A DNA stretch of 64,000 nt from Saprolegnia diclina VS20 (lineage: Eukaryota > Oomycota > Saprolegniomycetes > Saprolegniales > Saprolegniaceae), in the NCBI RefSeq assembly GCF_000281045.1, contig NW_008246105.1:281723-345722 (forward strand), written 5' to 3'. Below, piece after piece: positions 42,897 through 53,704 of the stretch. Position numbers and translations under genes: made by a program. Numbering within the stretch: the first letter of the stretch is position 1; every line of letters starts with the position of its first letter. Under the pieces are notes generated by a model, which was not told the DNA's origin, made no database searches, and saw only the letters and a program-made list of their open reading frames with translations.

Positions 42897-45800
42897 ATGG
42901 TCGACCCAGCGCTACCGAAGCGAATTGTCATCGTCGGCTCGGGCGTCACGGGCCTCACGGCTGCGCGCACCATCTGCAAGTACTCGGACTGCCGCGTGAC
43001 CTTGGTGGAGGCCGCGCCGCGCCTCGGCGGCCACGCCTACACGATCGATGGGCCGTCCGGCGAGCGCATGGACATTGGCTTCATGGTCATGAACAACCTC
43101 ACGTACCCCAACTTGAACAAGCTCTTTGCCGACATTGGCGCCGAGGTCGAGCCGTCCGACATGTCGTTCTCGGTCTTTGACAAGGACTTTTCGTGGTCCT
43201 TCCAAGGCGGGTGGGCGTGGACGCTGCGCAACGTCTTCCGGCCGCGTCTCTGGCACTTCATCTCGGCGCACGGCGAGTTTGCCAAGCGCGGCCTTGCGTT
43301 CCTCCTGGACGAGACACCGCGCACGACGACGACGCGCGAGTTTGCCGTTGGCCTCGACCAGCGCTTCATCGACAAGTGGCTCGTGCCCTTCATCTCGGCG
43401 GTGTGGAGCACGTCCGCTGAAGGCGCGATGGACTTTCCGATCCAGCCGCTCCTCAAGTTTATGCACCATCACATGTTCCTTACGCTCGAGACCGTCGCCT
43501 GGACTACCCCGGCGAACCGGTCCGAGACGTACGTTCAAAAGCTTGTGGCGCTCTGCCCCAACATGGATGTGCGCACGTCGTCCAAGGCGAGCCGCATCGA
43601 CGACGACGCCAAGGAGCTCGTGCTCGAGTCGGGCGAGCGCCTCCAATATGACGCGCTCATCCTCACGTGCAGCGCGCCGGAGGCTTTGGCGCTCCAGCCA
43701 CCGGCGTCAACGCGCGACTGGCTCGCCAAGTTTGAGACCAACCCATCGCGAATCGTGTGCCACACAAGCAGCTCGGGCATGCCGACGCTCAAGGAAGACT
43801 GGTCGTCTTGGAACGTCGCGGGGACGCCGGCCGACGGTCCGCAGGTCACGTACTGGATCTCGCGGCTTCAGAACCTCGCCGCCGACAACGTGTTTTTGAG
43901 TTTGAACCCGGCGACGACGCCCGAAGGCACGTTCTTCGAGACGACGCTATCGCACCCGACGATGAACCAGTCGGCGTACGAAGGACAGCTCCAAGAAGCG
44001 GCGTTCCAGGGCCACAAGAGCGTCTACTTTGCCGGCGCGTGGCTGCGCAACGGCTTCCACGAGGATGGTGCGGTCTCGGGGCTCTTGGCGGCGCGCCGGT
44101 CGCTCAATCGCGACGACCTTCCCGTCGAGTTTCCGACGCTCTCGGGCCTCCCGGCCGTCGGCGTCGTCGGATCAAGCCACCACGCGCGCCTCCTTCCTAC
44201 CGACAAGGCGTACACGATCGACTACGACATGCATTTGCACAAATTTGACACGCGGTGCCCGCCGCGGTCGTTCCACCGGCGCGACCACTTTGGCGACGTG
44301 AGCGTGCCTATCGACACGTGTGTGCGCCGCGAGCTCGCGTCGCGCCTCAACTACTGGCCCGCCGGCAAGATCGAGACGGTCGTGAACCTCCGGTACCTCG
44401 GCCTCGGCTTCAACCCGCTCACGCCCTACTTTGCGTACGACGAGGCTGGGACGCTCCAAGCGCTGCTCATCGAAGTGCATAACACACCGTGGAACGAGCG
44501 CTGCTTGTACGCTATGCGCGTGTTGCCCAACGACGTGCTCTCGCCGGCAATCCATCCCAAGATCATGCATGTCTCGCCCTTCAACGCGCCGCCGGGCCAG
44601 CCGACCGTCGGCGAGTACGAGTTCAAGCTCGTGGGCACGTCGAGCATCACCGTGACGCTTCGCGAGGTTGAGAGCAAGGCTGTCATCATGACGGCGTCGT
44701 GGAAGGTCGACTACAGCAAGAGCCACAACGTTCGGACCGGCTCGTGGCGCACCGTGGGGCAGATCTACGTGCAGGCCGCCAAGCTCTTTGCGGCCGGCAT
44801 GGCCATGCACGCGTACAAGGCGCAGTCCAAGCTCAGCCTCGTCTCGCCGATGCTGTTTCTGCCGCTGCTCATGTTTGGGGCCGTCGCCATTGCGTTCGTC
44901 CAAGCCAACATGCTGTCGACCGCTGTGCTCTTTGGCGCGCTGGGACCGCTGCTCGCGATGCACCACCGATACCACGGAGCGCTCATCCCGGCTTCGGGTC
45001 TTGCCTACTTCGTGCTACTGCTGGCGGCGCTGGTCGCGGGGACGTCGACCAACTTTAACGTCGCGCTTGCCCTCTCGTCTGTGCTGGCGTTCGCCGTCTC
45101 GATCTTCTCGACGACGCACGCAGACGCACTGCGGCTCTTGAGCTACGGTAATCTCGCGCTGGCATCGGCTGCCGTCGCGTCGCCGCTGCCGCTGTACGTG
45201 ACGGCGAGCGCGACGTACTTGAATGTCTTGTACCTCTGGGCGGCGCGCCAGTCGACGGCCAACGCGGTCGGCGGCTACGCGATCGCGACGCAGGCCGCGC
45301 TGGCGTCGAGCGTCGTGCAGAGCTTGCTCGCGACGTCCTCTGAGTCGCTCTTGGCAGCGAGCCATGGGCTGTTGGCGACGCACCTTGGCTTTAGCTTTCT
45401 CGAGCCGTCGTCCAACTGGGAGTTTTACGCGCATACGACCATCGTCGGTGTCATTGCGCTTCTGCACCCGTGGGAACCGGTGCTCTTCTCGTGGCCGCTG
45501 CTCGCGTCCTTGCTGCTACTGCAAGCTATCGTTGGTACGGCGTGGGCGTTTCTCTCTCGGTCGCCGGCCTTCTTGGCCAAGCGGGATGCGATCGTGACGC
45601 ACGTGCTCCAGGCCGCGGTGCTCGCAGCGACGTCGGGCCGCCTCCTCCTCGTACAAGAGGCCCCTGCGAACCCGACGTCGCACGTCGTCATCTTGAAGAA
45701 GCCGTTCGCGTTCTTTGAAGCACTTCTCGCCAACGGCGAGCTCGGTCTTGGCGAAGCGTTTGTGCGCAACGAGTGGGAGCTCGGCCAGAACGCGACGCTC

Positions 45801-46772
45801 ACCGAGGTGCTCCATACGCTGGCGGCCGCCAACCTCCAGGACAACCTCGTGGTGTTGCTCTTGCCGTACCTCTCGCCGACGTTCTACCTCCGCCGCGCGG
45901 CCTTTCTCCTTAAATTTGGCGACCTCGACCGGACGCAGTCGGCCAACTCGATTGCCGAGCACTACGACGACGGTAACGCCCTCTTCAAGGCCTTCCTCGG
46001 CGACGACATGGTGTACACGAGCGCAAGCTGGGACGGCCTCCCGCCCAACGCCTCGCTCCGCGACGCCCAGCGCCACAAAGTGCAGCGCATGCTCTCGCTC
46101 ACGCAGGCGCAGCCCGGCGAGAAGCTCCTCGACATTGGGTCCGGCTGGGGCTTCCTCGTGCACGCGGCGCGCGAAGCCGGCATCCAAGCCAACGGGCTTT
46201 GCAACTGCCGGTCCATGGTCGCGGCGGCGCGCGAGCGGTATGGTGACGCGCTCTTCTCGCTGCGCGACTACCGCGACATTCCGGCGACGCACGAGTACGC
46301 GGCCGTGACCGCCGTCGAGATGATTGAAGCCGTGCCCGCGGCCCACTACGGCGACTTTGCGGCGGCGTGTTACCGTGCGCTCAAGCCCGGCGGCCGCGTC
46401 GTCCTGCAGGTCATCCACGCGTATGCGTTCAACAACCCGGTCGCGCGCAGCCGGACGCCGGTGCCTTTGGGGACGTTTGTGACGACGCACATCTTTCCTG
46501 GGCAGCAAGTGCCCAACTTGGAGTTCCTCCACGAAGCGTTCATGGAGCACAAGTTCAAGCGCGTCTTCACCGAGACGCGGTCGCACGACTACGCCGAGAC
46601 GCTGCGGCTCTGGGCCGAGAACCTCGACGGATACCGCCATGCGCTGCCGCCGACGGTCTACCGCAAGTACAAGTACTACCTCAACTGGTGCGAAGTCGGC
46701 TTCAGCATCGAGAAACTCCACCTCTCGCGCGTCGTGTTTGAAAAACCACTGGACGAGCCAAAGAAGGTCTAG
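42897..46772 (+). CDS. Fusion: flavin amine oxidase / DUF1365-like / multi-pass membrane / CFA-synthase-type methyltransferase
   Basis: Intronless, 1,291 aa from ATG 42897. Residues 9-400 are an FAD-binding amine-oxidase fold (IVIVGSGVTGLTAA, LVEAAPRLGGHAYT, VYFAGAWLRNGFHEDGAVSG). Residues about 427-600 resemble DUF1365 (RYLGLGFNPLTPYFAYDE, LLIEVHNTPWNERCLYAMRV). Residues about 645-910 contain roughly nine hydrophobic helices. Residues about 930-1291 are a cyclopropane-fatty-acid-synthase-like methyltransferase (SIAEHYDDGNALFKAFLGDD, LLDIGSGWGFLVHAA, VTAVEMIEAVPAAHYGDFAA, YYLNWCEVGFSIEKLHLSRV). In bacteria such flavoprotein, DUF1365 and Cfa-like genes are often adjacent. The inferred role is SAM-dependent methylation/cyclopropanation plus oxidation of unsaturated acyl chains on membrane phospholipids. 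The in-frame ATG at 42804 adds 31 unlike residues and is less likely. Confidence 0.88.
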   Translation: MVDPALPKRIVIVGSGVTGLTAARTICKYSDCRVTLVEAAPRLGGHAYTIDGPSGERMDIGFMVMNNLTYPNLNKLFADIGAEVEPSDMSFSVFDKDFSWSFQGGWAWTLRNVFRPRLWHFISAHGEFAKRGLAFLLDETPRTTTTREFAVGLDQRFIDKWLVPFISAVWSTSAEGAMDFPIQPLLKFMHHHMFLTLETVAWTTPANRSETYVQKLVALCPNMDVRTSSKASRIDDDAKELVLESGERLQYDALILTCSAPEALALQPPASTRDWLAKFETNPSRIVCHTSSSGMPTLKEDWSSWNVAGTPADGPQVTYWISRLQNLAADNVFLSLNPATTPEGTFFETTLSHPTMNQSAYEGQLQEAAFQGHKSVYFAGAWLRNGFHEDGAVSGLLAARRSLNRDDLPVEFPTLSGLPAVGVVGSSHHARLLPTDKAYTIDYDMHLHKFDTRCPPRSFHRRDHFGDVSVPIDTCVRRELASRLNYWPAGKIETVVNLRYLGLGFNPLTPYFAYDEAGTLQALLIEVHNTPWNERCLYAMRVLPNDVLSPAIHPKIMHVSPFNAPPGQPTVGEYEFKLVGTSSITVTLREVESKAVIMTASWKVDYSKSHNVRTGSWRTVGQIYVQAAKLFAAGMAMHAYKAQSKLSLVSPMLFLPLLMFGAVAIAFVQANMLSTAVLFGALGPLLAMHHRYHGALIPASGLAYFVLLLAALVAGTSTNFNVALALSSVLAFAVSIFSTTHADALRLLSYGNLALASAAVASPLPLYVTASATYLNVLYLWAARQSTANAVGGYAIATQAALASSVVQSLLATSSESLLAASHGLLATHLGFSFLEPSSNWEFYAHTTIVGVIALLHPWEPVLFSWPLLASLLLLQAIVGTAWAFLSRSPAFLAKRDAIVTHVLQAAVLAATSGRLLLVQEAPANPTSHVVILKKPFAFFEALLANGELGLGEAFVRNEWELGQNATLTEVLHTLAAANLQDNLVVLLLPYLSPTFYLRRAAFLLKFGDLDRTQSANSIAEHYDDGNALFKAFLGDDMVYTSASWDGLPPNASLRDAQRHKVQRMLSLTQAQPGEKLLDIGSGWGFLVHAAREAGIQANGLCNCRSMVAAARERYGDALFSLRDYRDIPATHEYAAVTAVEMIEAVPAAHYGDFAAACYRALKPGGRVVLQVIHAYAFNNPVARSRTPVPLGTFVTTHIFPGQQVPNLEFLHEAFMEHKFKRVFTETRSHDYAETLRLWAENLDGYRHALPPTVYRKYKYYLNWCEVGFSIEKLHLSRVVFEKPLDEPKKV

Positions 46773-47227
46773 AGTCGGTCCTCTCGCAGTTGAAATATAG
46801 TGTATGCATGCATGGACGCGAATGAGTTGAGAAGGAGGAGGCCAAGCATGGAAGCAATGTGGCCCTCGCTGGCACACCAGAAGGCAGCACGCGGTAGGGT
46901 CCTGCGTCGTCGTGAGGTACAGCAGGAAGCGCCGTCGACAGTCTATAAGCGGTTCGTTGGCACGTGTATCGACCGTTGCAGATGGCCGTGGGGAGCTGCC
47001 TTCAGATGCATGAGCGGGTGCTCTAATCCGTCAACCGGATGAAACCGGATAACGAGGATACGCACCCAATATTTGAAAAAGGTGCGCTATCGTCGGAACA
47101 TACAAAAATCAAGTGCTTTTGGTGGGATGTTCGAGATATATTGACGGATATTTGGCCAATGAGACGAGCCCAGCGAAGATTTTGAGGTCATTTCGCAAGC
47201 GGACGGCAGTAGACAGTAGGCAGCAGC
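46773..47227. promoter_or_regulatory. Intergenic region upstream of AP-3 beta
   Basis: 455 bp; two CCGGAT copies at 47035-47050 (ACCGGATGAAACCGGATA) lie about 180 nt before the AP-3 beta start. No gene seen. Confidence 0.45.
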
Positions 47228-50200
47228 ATGGCGGTCCGTGGCATTAGCGGCGATGCCCACTTCTTCGAAGAGAGCGTCAACATGGAGAAGATCAAGAGGC
47301 TCCTGGACAACAAGACGGGCAGCGCCGGCGTCTCGGAGAAGCTCCAGGCCATGAAGACGCTCCTCGCCATGATCAGCAAGGGCGAAGACGTCTCGCTCTT
47401 CTTCGCCGACGTGGTCAAGAACGTCATTGTCAACAGCGTCGAGGTCAAGAAGATGGTGTACATGTACCTCGTGCACTACGCCGACGCCAACGCGCAGTGC
47501 CGAGAGCTCGCGCTCCTCTCGATCAACTCGTTCCAGAAGGACTTGGCCGACCCGAACCAGCTCATTCGCGCGCTCGCATTGCGTGTCATGACAAGCATCC
47601 GCGTCCGCGATATCATCCAGATCCAGATCATTGCGATCCGCAAGTGCGCTGGCGACTCGTCGCCGTACGTGCGCAAGTGCGCGGCCAACGCGCTCAGCAA
47701 GGTCCACGCGATGGACAGCGTCGACCAGAAGGAGGTGCTTGCAGAGATCATTGCGCTGCTCCTCGAAGACTCGAGCACGATGGTGCTCGGCAGCGCGGTG
47801 CAGGCGCTCAACGAAATCTGCCCGGATCGTATGGACCTTCTCCACCGACCGTTCCGGAAGCTCTGCCACCTCCTCGCCGACATTGACGAGTGGGGCCAAG
47901 CCGTCGTGATGCAGGTGCTCACACGCTACTGCCGCGAGCAGTTCCAGAGCCCGAAGCAGGACCCGCCGCCGCAGAGCCAGAAGGACCAGTTCCCGAAGCG
48001 CAAGGTCAAAAAGGCGTTTTACTCGGACGAGGATGAAGACCCCAAGGCCAAGGGTAGCAACAACAACAAGGGCTACAACGCGTCGCCCTTCATGCTCGGC
48101 GGCGGCGGCGCGTCGTCGTCGCAGCGTGAATACATGCCGAGCGTCGGGTCGGTCTTTCGCTCGACGGACGTGGCGAGTGGCATTGGCGGCGGCGAAGAGC
48201 TCGACGAGGACCACCGGCTCTTGTTGCGGTCGTCGATCCCGCTGCTCAAGTCGCGCAACTCGGCGGTCGTGCTCTCGGTCTCGACGCTGCACTACTACTG
48301 CGGCACGCAGAGCACGGCGACGTGCACGCTCCTCGGCAAGTCGCTCGTGCGCATCATGCGCAACCAGCGCGAGATCCAGTACGTCGTCCTCTCGGTCATT
48401 GCGTCCATGGCGACCGCGCGGCCCGACATGTTCCTCCCGTTCCTCCAAGATTTCTTCGTGCGGGCGACCGACCCCTCGTACACGCGCCAGCTCAAGCTCG
48501 ACATCCTCACCGCGCTCGTCACCGAAGACACGGTGCCGACGATTCTGCGCGAGTTCCAAGCGTACGTGCGCCACGTGGACAAGGGGTTTGTCACGATGAC
48601 CGTGCGCGCGCTCGGCCGTGTCGCCGACGCGATGCCGTCAGTCTCGGAGAAATGCCTCAAGGGTAGTGTTCTGCTACGCCATACCGCGTGTCTCATAGCC
48701 GATCCTTCTTTGACTAGGTCTCATGCGCCTCGTGCGCTCAGTCCACGAGAGCGTCGTGGCCGAGAGCGTCATCGTGATCCGCCAGCTGCTGCAGCAAGTG
48801 CAGGCGCCCAACGCGTCGCAGGCGGTCAAGGTCGTCCGGTCGCTGGCGGCCATGATGGTCTCGGGCCGCGTCACGTCGCCGTCGGCGCGCGCGTCGATCG
48901 TGTGGATGCTTGGGGAATTTGCAGCCGAAGAGCCCGTGGCGCCCGAGACGCTGCGCTGCATGTGCGCGACGTTCACGGACGAAGACTCGGACGTGAAGCT
49001 CCAGCTGCTGAGCTTGGCCGTCAAGCTGGCGCTCAAGACACCGAATCACTCCAAGGTGCAGCTGTGCCTCCAGTATGTGGTCGAGCTCTGCAAGTTTGAC
49101 TTGGACTACGACATTCGCGACCGCGCGCGCCTCGTGCGGTCGGCGCTCCTCGGCGACGGTCTCAGCCCGCAAACGCTCTTTCTGAGCAAGAAGCCCGCGC
49201 CGCTCATTGGCTGCTACGAGCAAACCAAGTCCAAGTTTACGCTCGGGTCGCTCTCGGAGCTCGTGCACCACAACGTGCCCGGGTACCTCCCCCTCCCGAC
49301 GTGGCGCCTCGAAAAGGTCGACAAGAAGCTCCGCGACGGGTCGGTGGAAGCACCGGCGATCGTCAAGGACGCCCAGAAGAAGTCGTCCTCGAGCAGCAAG
49401 AAGCCGTCGGCCAAGTCGGCGTCACGCGGCTTTTACAGCAGCGAAGACGACGGCAGTGATGCGAGCGACGACGATGACAGTGATGACGACAGCGAGGCTG
49501 ACAGTGATGACTCGGACGACGATGACGACAGCGAGGCGGACAGCGACGAAGACGCCTCGGACAACAACGAGTCGGAAGAGGACGAAGAAAGCTCGGAAGA
49601 AGAAGAAGAGAGCTCGTCAGAAGAGTCGGAGCCCGTCAAGCCCACCAAGCAGCGCAAGCCGACAAAGCAAGCGCCGGCACCGGCCCCCACGCGCAACCTC
49701 TTGGATCCGTTCGACTTTCTCTCGACGGGCGCCTCGTCGTCGTCGTCAGTCAACTCGATGAGCATGATGGCCGACCTGAGCAACCTCACAATGAACGCGG
49801 CGGCGCCCACGTCCCGCTCGGTCTTGCTTGCGAGTGCAGTGGGCGACGGTCTCCAGATCGAGTACAGCTTTCTCCGGACGCCGTCCATGTACGCGCCCAA
49901 TATGATTGTGGTCCAGTGCTACCTCCTCAACCAGTCGTCGACGCCGATCGCGCGCATCCGCGTCGAGCTCGAGGCGCACGCGCACGGGTCGCTCGTGCCG
50001 TTCCCCGAAGTCCCCGTCGTGTACCCCGGGTCGTCGTCGATGGTTCAGTTGCACGTGGACTTTGCTGGCAAGCTCAAGGGCGTCCCGGTGCGCATCCTCA
50101 CGGGCAGCGCCGAGGACGACGACGCGTACACGGGCGTGCTCACGCCGTCGATCGGCGAGCTCCTGCACCCGTTCCACGTGATGCCCGACCAGTTTACGGC

Positions 50201-50531
50201 GCTCTGGGCCAAGCACAAGATTGCGTCCAACGAGCTGCAGCAGTTTTCGACGCCGTTGACGTTGGCCGCGCTCACGCAGCACGTCGGCCACGCGCTCAAC
50301 CTCTGCCACGTCAACCCGCACCAGATGCTCCTGCCCGGGAACGTCCAGGCACCGGTCGTCATGCAGCTCTGCGGCAAGCTCCGGTCGGACAAGAAGGAGA
50401 TTTGGCTCCTTGCGACCATCGAGATGCAATACGCGACGGGCACGCTGCGCCTCCAAGTGTCGTCGGGCGACGCCAACCTCGGCGACACGCTTCTCGATGC
50501 GCTCGTCGACGCCATCTCGAGCGCCCATTAA
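47228..50531 (+). CDS. AP3B1: AP-3 adaptor complex subunit beta
   Basis: Two exons (47228-48662 and 48718-50531) give 1,082 aa. The N-terminal adaptin trunk is clear: VKKMVYMYLVHYADANAQCR, ELALLSINSFQKDLADPNQL, IRALALRVMTSIRVRDIIQI, RKCAADALSKVH-like RKCAANALSKVHAMD and LHRPFRKLCHLL. The trunk is followed by a Ser/Asp/Glu-rich hinge (about residues 700-800), characteristic of AP-3 beta, and a C-terminal ear (LLDPFDFLSTGASSSSS, LRTPSMYAPNMIVVQCYLLN, LHVDFAGKLKGVPVRI). AP-3 sorts cargo from endosomes or the trans-Golgi to lysosome-related compartments. Confidence 0.92.
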
Positions 50532-50603
50532 GTCCTCTGTAGATGCTGCAAGTACATAATGAATCATCATGCTGATGGATATATGATGATGATGATGCAT
50601 CGA

Positions 50604-51460
50604 CTACGCCCAGGACTTGACGTGGCGCGGGCTCTCGAGCAACCGCTTGATGTAGCAGATCTGGAGCAGGACGCAGGCGACGTACACGAGCGACTCGAGC
50701 GTCCCGGCGAGTGAAACGCGGTCGTTCGTGCTCTTCTCCGCTACGCATGTTGCCTGTTAGGAGAAGGAATATGGCGCAGACGTACTCTTCATGTGCCGGT
50801 CCGTGCGCAGCTGCATCAAGCGCTGCTCCGACTCGAGCTCGCCGAGGCGAATGTCGAGGTGCGACGCGTACTTGGCGAGGATGCTCACGTGTTCTAGCAG
50901 GGCGAGGAGGATGCGGCGTCGACAGCGTTGGCGTGCGTACCTTTTTCGACGGGGTGCTGCGACTGCAGCGTGTGCGTCACGTGGCTCACGAGCTTGCCGT
51001 CACTCGCGTCGTTGACAAAGCAGACTTCGTAGACTCCGACGCTCGACGGCTTGACCTCGTACGTGCCCTCGACGTCGTCGTCGCGGCGAAAGACGATCGC
51101 GCCGGTCGGGTCCTTGACGACCACGTTGATCGTCGCGGCCGCGGTCGACACGATGTACGCGCCCGAGACGTCGTCGCCGAGCGACTTGACGTCCTCAAAG
51201 AAGCACGACGACTCGAGCTTCTCGATGTAGAAGGTGAGGCCCTCGGACGGGTCAAAGTCAAATTTGCTGAGGTGCTCGTTCTGGACGGCCGCCGGCGCGA
51301 GCTTCCCGTGCGTGCCCATGCCCATGACGAGGTCCAAGTCCTGCTGCTTGTATGGGTCAAAGTCGTCGAGGATCACGGGCGCATGCGGCGTCTCCTCGGC
51401 GTAGGCGAGCGCGGCCGCGCAGAGGACCATGGCCCACAGGCAACGTGTCGTCGGCCCCAT
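50604..51460 (-). CDS. p24/TMED family cargo receptor
   Basis: Three exons (introns near 50945-50896 and 50785-50740). A signal peptide (LWAMVLCAAALAYA) is followed by a GOLD domain (LTFYIEKLESSCFFEDVKSL, GAYIVSTAAATINVVVKDP, GVYEVCFVNDASDGKLVSHV), a coiled-coil neck (ILAKYASHLDIRLGELESEQ, RLMQLRTDRHMK) and a C-terminal membrane helix with short cytosolic tail (TLESLVYVACVLLQICYIKR, LLESPRHVKSWA). This is the full layout of p24 proteins that cycle between ER and Golgi in COPII/COPI vesicles. The Cys pair in the GOLD domain (SSCFFED and YEVCFVN) is the conserved disulfide. Confidence 0.9.
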
Positions 51461-51729
51461 GTTGCTGACTACGGTTTAGTCGGGCGGGACCGACTGAATG
51501 ATTTGTCCCAAATCCTGCCACAAACAGCAATTATCTGATCGCATCTTGCCGAAACGTCGTGGGCAAAACCGGGGTTTTCCTCTGCGGACTGGTACTCGTT
51601 TAGTCGACGCACGTCATTGTTTCGGCATTCGGATCCGGTTACACGGGTTAAATTCGGCATCTGCCGCATATACGTGCGACCGATGGACTGGCACCAGTCA
51701 GCATTGCGCTTTCCCGAACTTTGCCGAAG
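51461..51729. promoter_or_regulatory. Divergent promoter region, p24 / Tim21
   Basis: 269 bp between two start codons on opposite strands. GGATCCGGTT at 51631-51640 is a variant of the recurrent CCGGAT element. No gene supported. Confidence 0.45.
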
Positions 51730-52549
51730 ATGTTTGCTGTGGCCAACCTCCGCCGCGCCGCTGCCCGCGCGACCAAGACCCGGACCCTCGTGGCGCCTGC
51801 CAAGGCCAACCGCGCGCCTCTGAACCGCCGCCAGTTCTGCGACAAGGCATGCAACCACTGCAATGCAATGCTGGATCTGACTGCGTTGTACTAGGCCAAG
51901 CCCAACCCGGCGCAGGCGGAAGCGCAGACGGACGCGATCGTCTTGACGCCGTACGAGAAGGTCGCTGCCACCACGCAGGTCGGCATGTGGGCCGGTATTG
52001 CTGGTTTGTCGGTGGTCTGCGGCTACTTTATCGTGCGCGAGCTCTTCCCGAGGTATGTACATCGCGATCGTGATTTGGGTCACAACGCTCATTTACTCTC
52101 TTAGCCGCATGAGCCCCAACTCGCTCTTCAGCGAGGCCAGCGACATTGTCTTGCAGAACGACATGGTAGATACGCTTTGCTGCTGTGTGTACCTCACGGT
52201 GCACGGTGGATTCTAGGTCTTGCAGCGTTTGGGCGCTCCGATCCGCTGCTACGGCCGTGACCACGGTGGCCACAAGGAGGGTCGCCGCAACTTTATCGAG
52301 CACGTTGAGCTCAACGACAAGGAAGGCAACAAGACGCGTCTCCGCATCAAGTTCAACCTCCAGGGCCCGAACGGCAAGGCGCAGGCATGGGCCGAGACGT
52401 ACGCCAGCATGAACAAGGGCGAGTACGTCTACTTGATTGTCCAAACGTACACGGGCGAGATCATCAAGATTCAAGACAACCGCCAGATCCTCCAGGCCGA
52501 CTCGGAGGAGGAGCGTGATGCCCTCAAGCGTTTGCTCGGCGGCAACTAG
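51730..52549 (+). CDS. TIM21: Mitochondrial import translocase subunit Tim21
   Basis: Four exons: 51730-51846, from 51895, from about 52105, and from 52217. The start gives an Arg/Ala-rich presequence (MFAVANLRRAAARATKTRTL). A single membrane helix follows (QVGMWAGIAGLSVVCGYFIV), then the intermembrane-space Tim21 domain (LGAPIRCYGRDHGGHKEGRR, NFIEHVELNDKEGNKTRLRI, FNLQGPNGKAQAWAETYAS, YVYLIVQTYTGEIIKIQDNR). Tim21 couples the TOM complex to TIM23 and to respiratory-chain assembly. The first intron (51847-51894) needs a GC donor (AAG|GCATGC) because no GT lies at a usable position. Confidence 0.9.
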
Positions 52550-52608
52550 ACGACGATTCGATAACACGTTTCCATTAACCATGCGTGAGTTCGCTGCGAT
52601 GCACTGCG

Positions 52609-52938
52609 CTAAGCGTGCACGTTGTACGGGGACAAGGCCGAGCACACGGGGTGCGGCATCCCATCATGGCGGTGCAAGAGGAAGCGAATAGGCGGGAGGC
52701 GCGGTGTGTCCCGAGCATACGTTGGCGGCGCGGCCACGGCGTACGGCAGCAAGAGCGGTCGGTCGTGGCACATATTTGTCTTGAGGCGCCGGAGCTTGGT
52801 ATCGCGGCGTCGCTGGTTGGCGTTCTGCCTCGCGCGGTGGTGCGCACAGAGTGAGTGGAGCTGGCCGTTGGGCTTGCGCGCCCGCGGCTCCTGGCACTTG
52901 CCCCGCGGCGCGTACTGACACAGGACCGGATCGCCCAT
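52609..52938 (-). CDS. Small Cys/His/Arg-rich hypothetical protein
   Basis: From ATG 52938, 109 aa; the frame stays open to 53016 but without another ATG. The conserved-looking core is CQYAPRGKCQEPRARKPNG, LHSLCAHHRARQNANQRRRD, a Cys/His cluster followed by basic residues that could bind zinc and nucleic acid. The C-terminal 50 residues are Pro-rich and featureless. The upstream in-frame ILPCHFEDC adds more Cys/His, so a non-annotated 5' exon is possible. Function unknown. Confidence 0.45.
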   Translation of the reverse strand: MGDPVLCQYAPRGKCQEPRARKPNGQLHSLCAHHRARQNANQRRRDTKLRRLKTNMCHDRPLLLPYAVAAPPTYARDTPRLPPIRFLLHRHDGMPHPVCSALSPYNVHA

Positions 52939-53252
52939 GCAATCTTCAAAATGACATGGCAGGATCCCCAATATAGCGTCCGACTTGCGATCTTCCGGAC
53001 TTCCGTCGGTTGTCAACGGCCTTCTTCGTCACGGCGGAGACCAGAAATGCTGCGTCTCGCACCGCCACCGTGTCTTACAGGACGCCGAGAAGCTTGCGCT
53101 CGCCTCGGCACAGGATGCCCCAGCATCTCTGCAACGGTATCTACGCCACGGTCGACGGGTCCTGGCAGTCGCCAAGGTCGCCTGCCAAGACAGTCCAGTG
53201 GCATAACAGCATAATGCATTCATATCAAAACATCCTTTGACGATCCAAGCGC

Positions 53253-53704
53253 CTAGTCGTCGCGGCGCTGCGCGGCGAGGAGCTGCTTCTTCATGGCTTG
53301 GAAGCGGATGAGCATCCAGTAGATCGTAAACGTGAGCGCGCTAATCCACCAGTTGCGCTCCGAGCGCCAGCGCGACGCCTTTTGCTGGAGGTCCGCCGAG
53401 TAGTGCTTCTCGAGGCCTTCGACGGGGTGCGTGTAGCGCTTCTGGAGGTCGTACGTCTGGCCGGCGAGCGACACAAACGCGAGGAACGTGATCACCGAGA
53501 CGACGGGAATGCCCGCGAGCTCGATCTTGAAGAGCATGTCGACGAAGCGGACGACGCCCTTGGCGATCATGCGCGGGAACGGGATCGTGAGGAGCATGAG
53601 CCTACGTTGGCGCATGAGAGGCCATCATGGGTACATGTCGAGGGCACGTACAAGACGACGGCCGGCGGCAGCAGCACGTAGGTCCACGTTGCCCACATGC
53701 TCAT
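53253..53704 (-). CDS. BAP31/Yet-like ER membrane protein
   Basis: Two exons (53704-53650 approx. and about 53600-53253), joined at VVLLMLLTIPF. The protein of about 135 aa has three hydrophobic segments: MWATWTYVLLPPAVVLLMLL, IPVVSVITFLAFVSLAGQTY and WWISALTFTIYWMLIRFQ. A soluble loop (HPVEGLEKHYSADLQQKA, SRWRSERN) and a basic C-terminus (KKQLLAAQRRDD) complete it. This is the order seen in BAP29/BAP31/Yet proteins of the ER, which bind other membrane proteins and aid their export or quality control. The long C-terminal coiled coil of animal BAP31 is absent. Confidence 0.75.
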
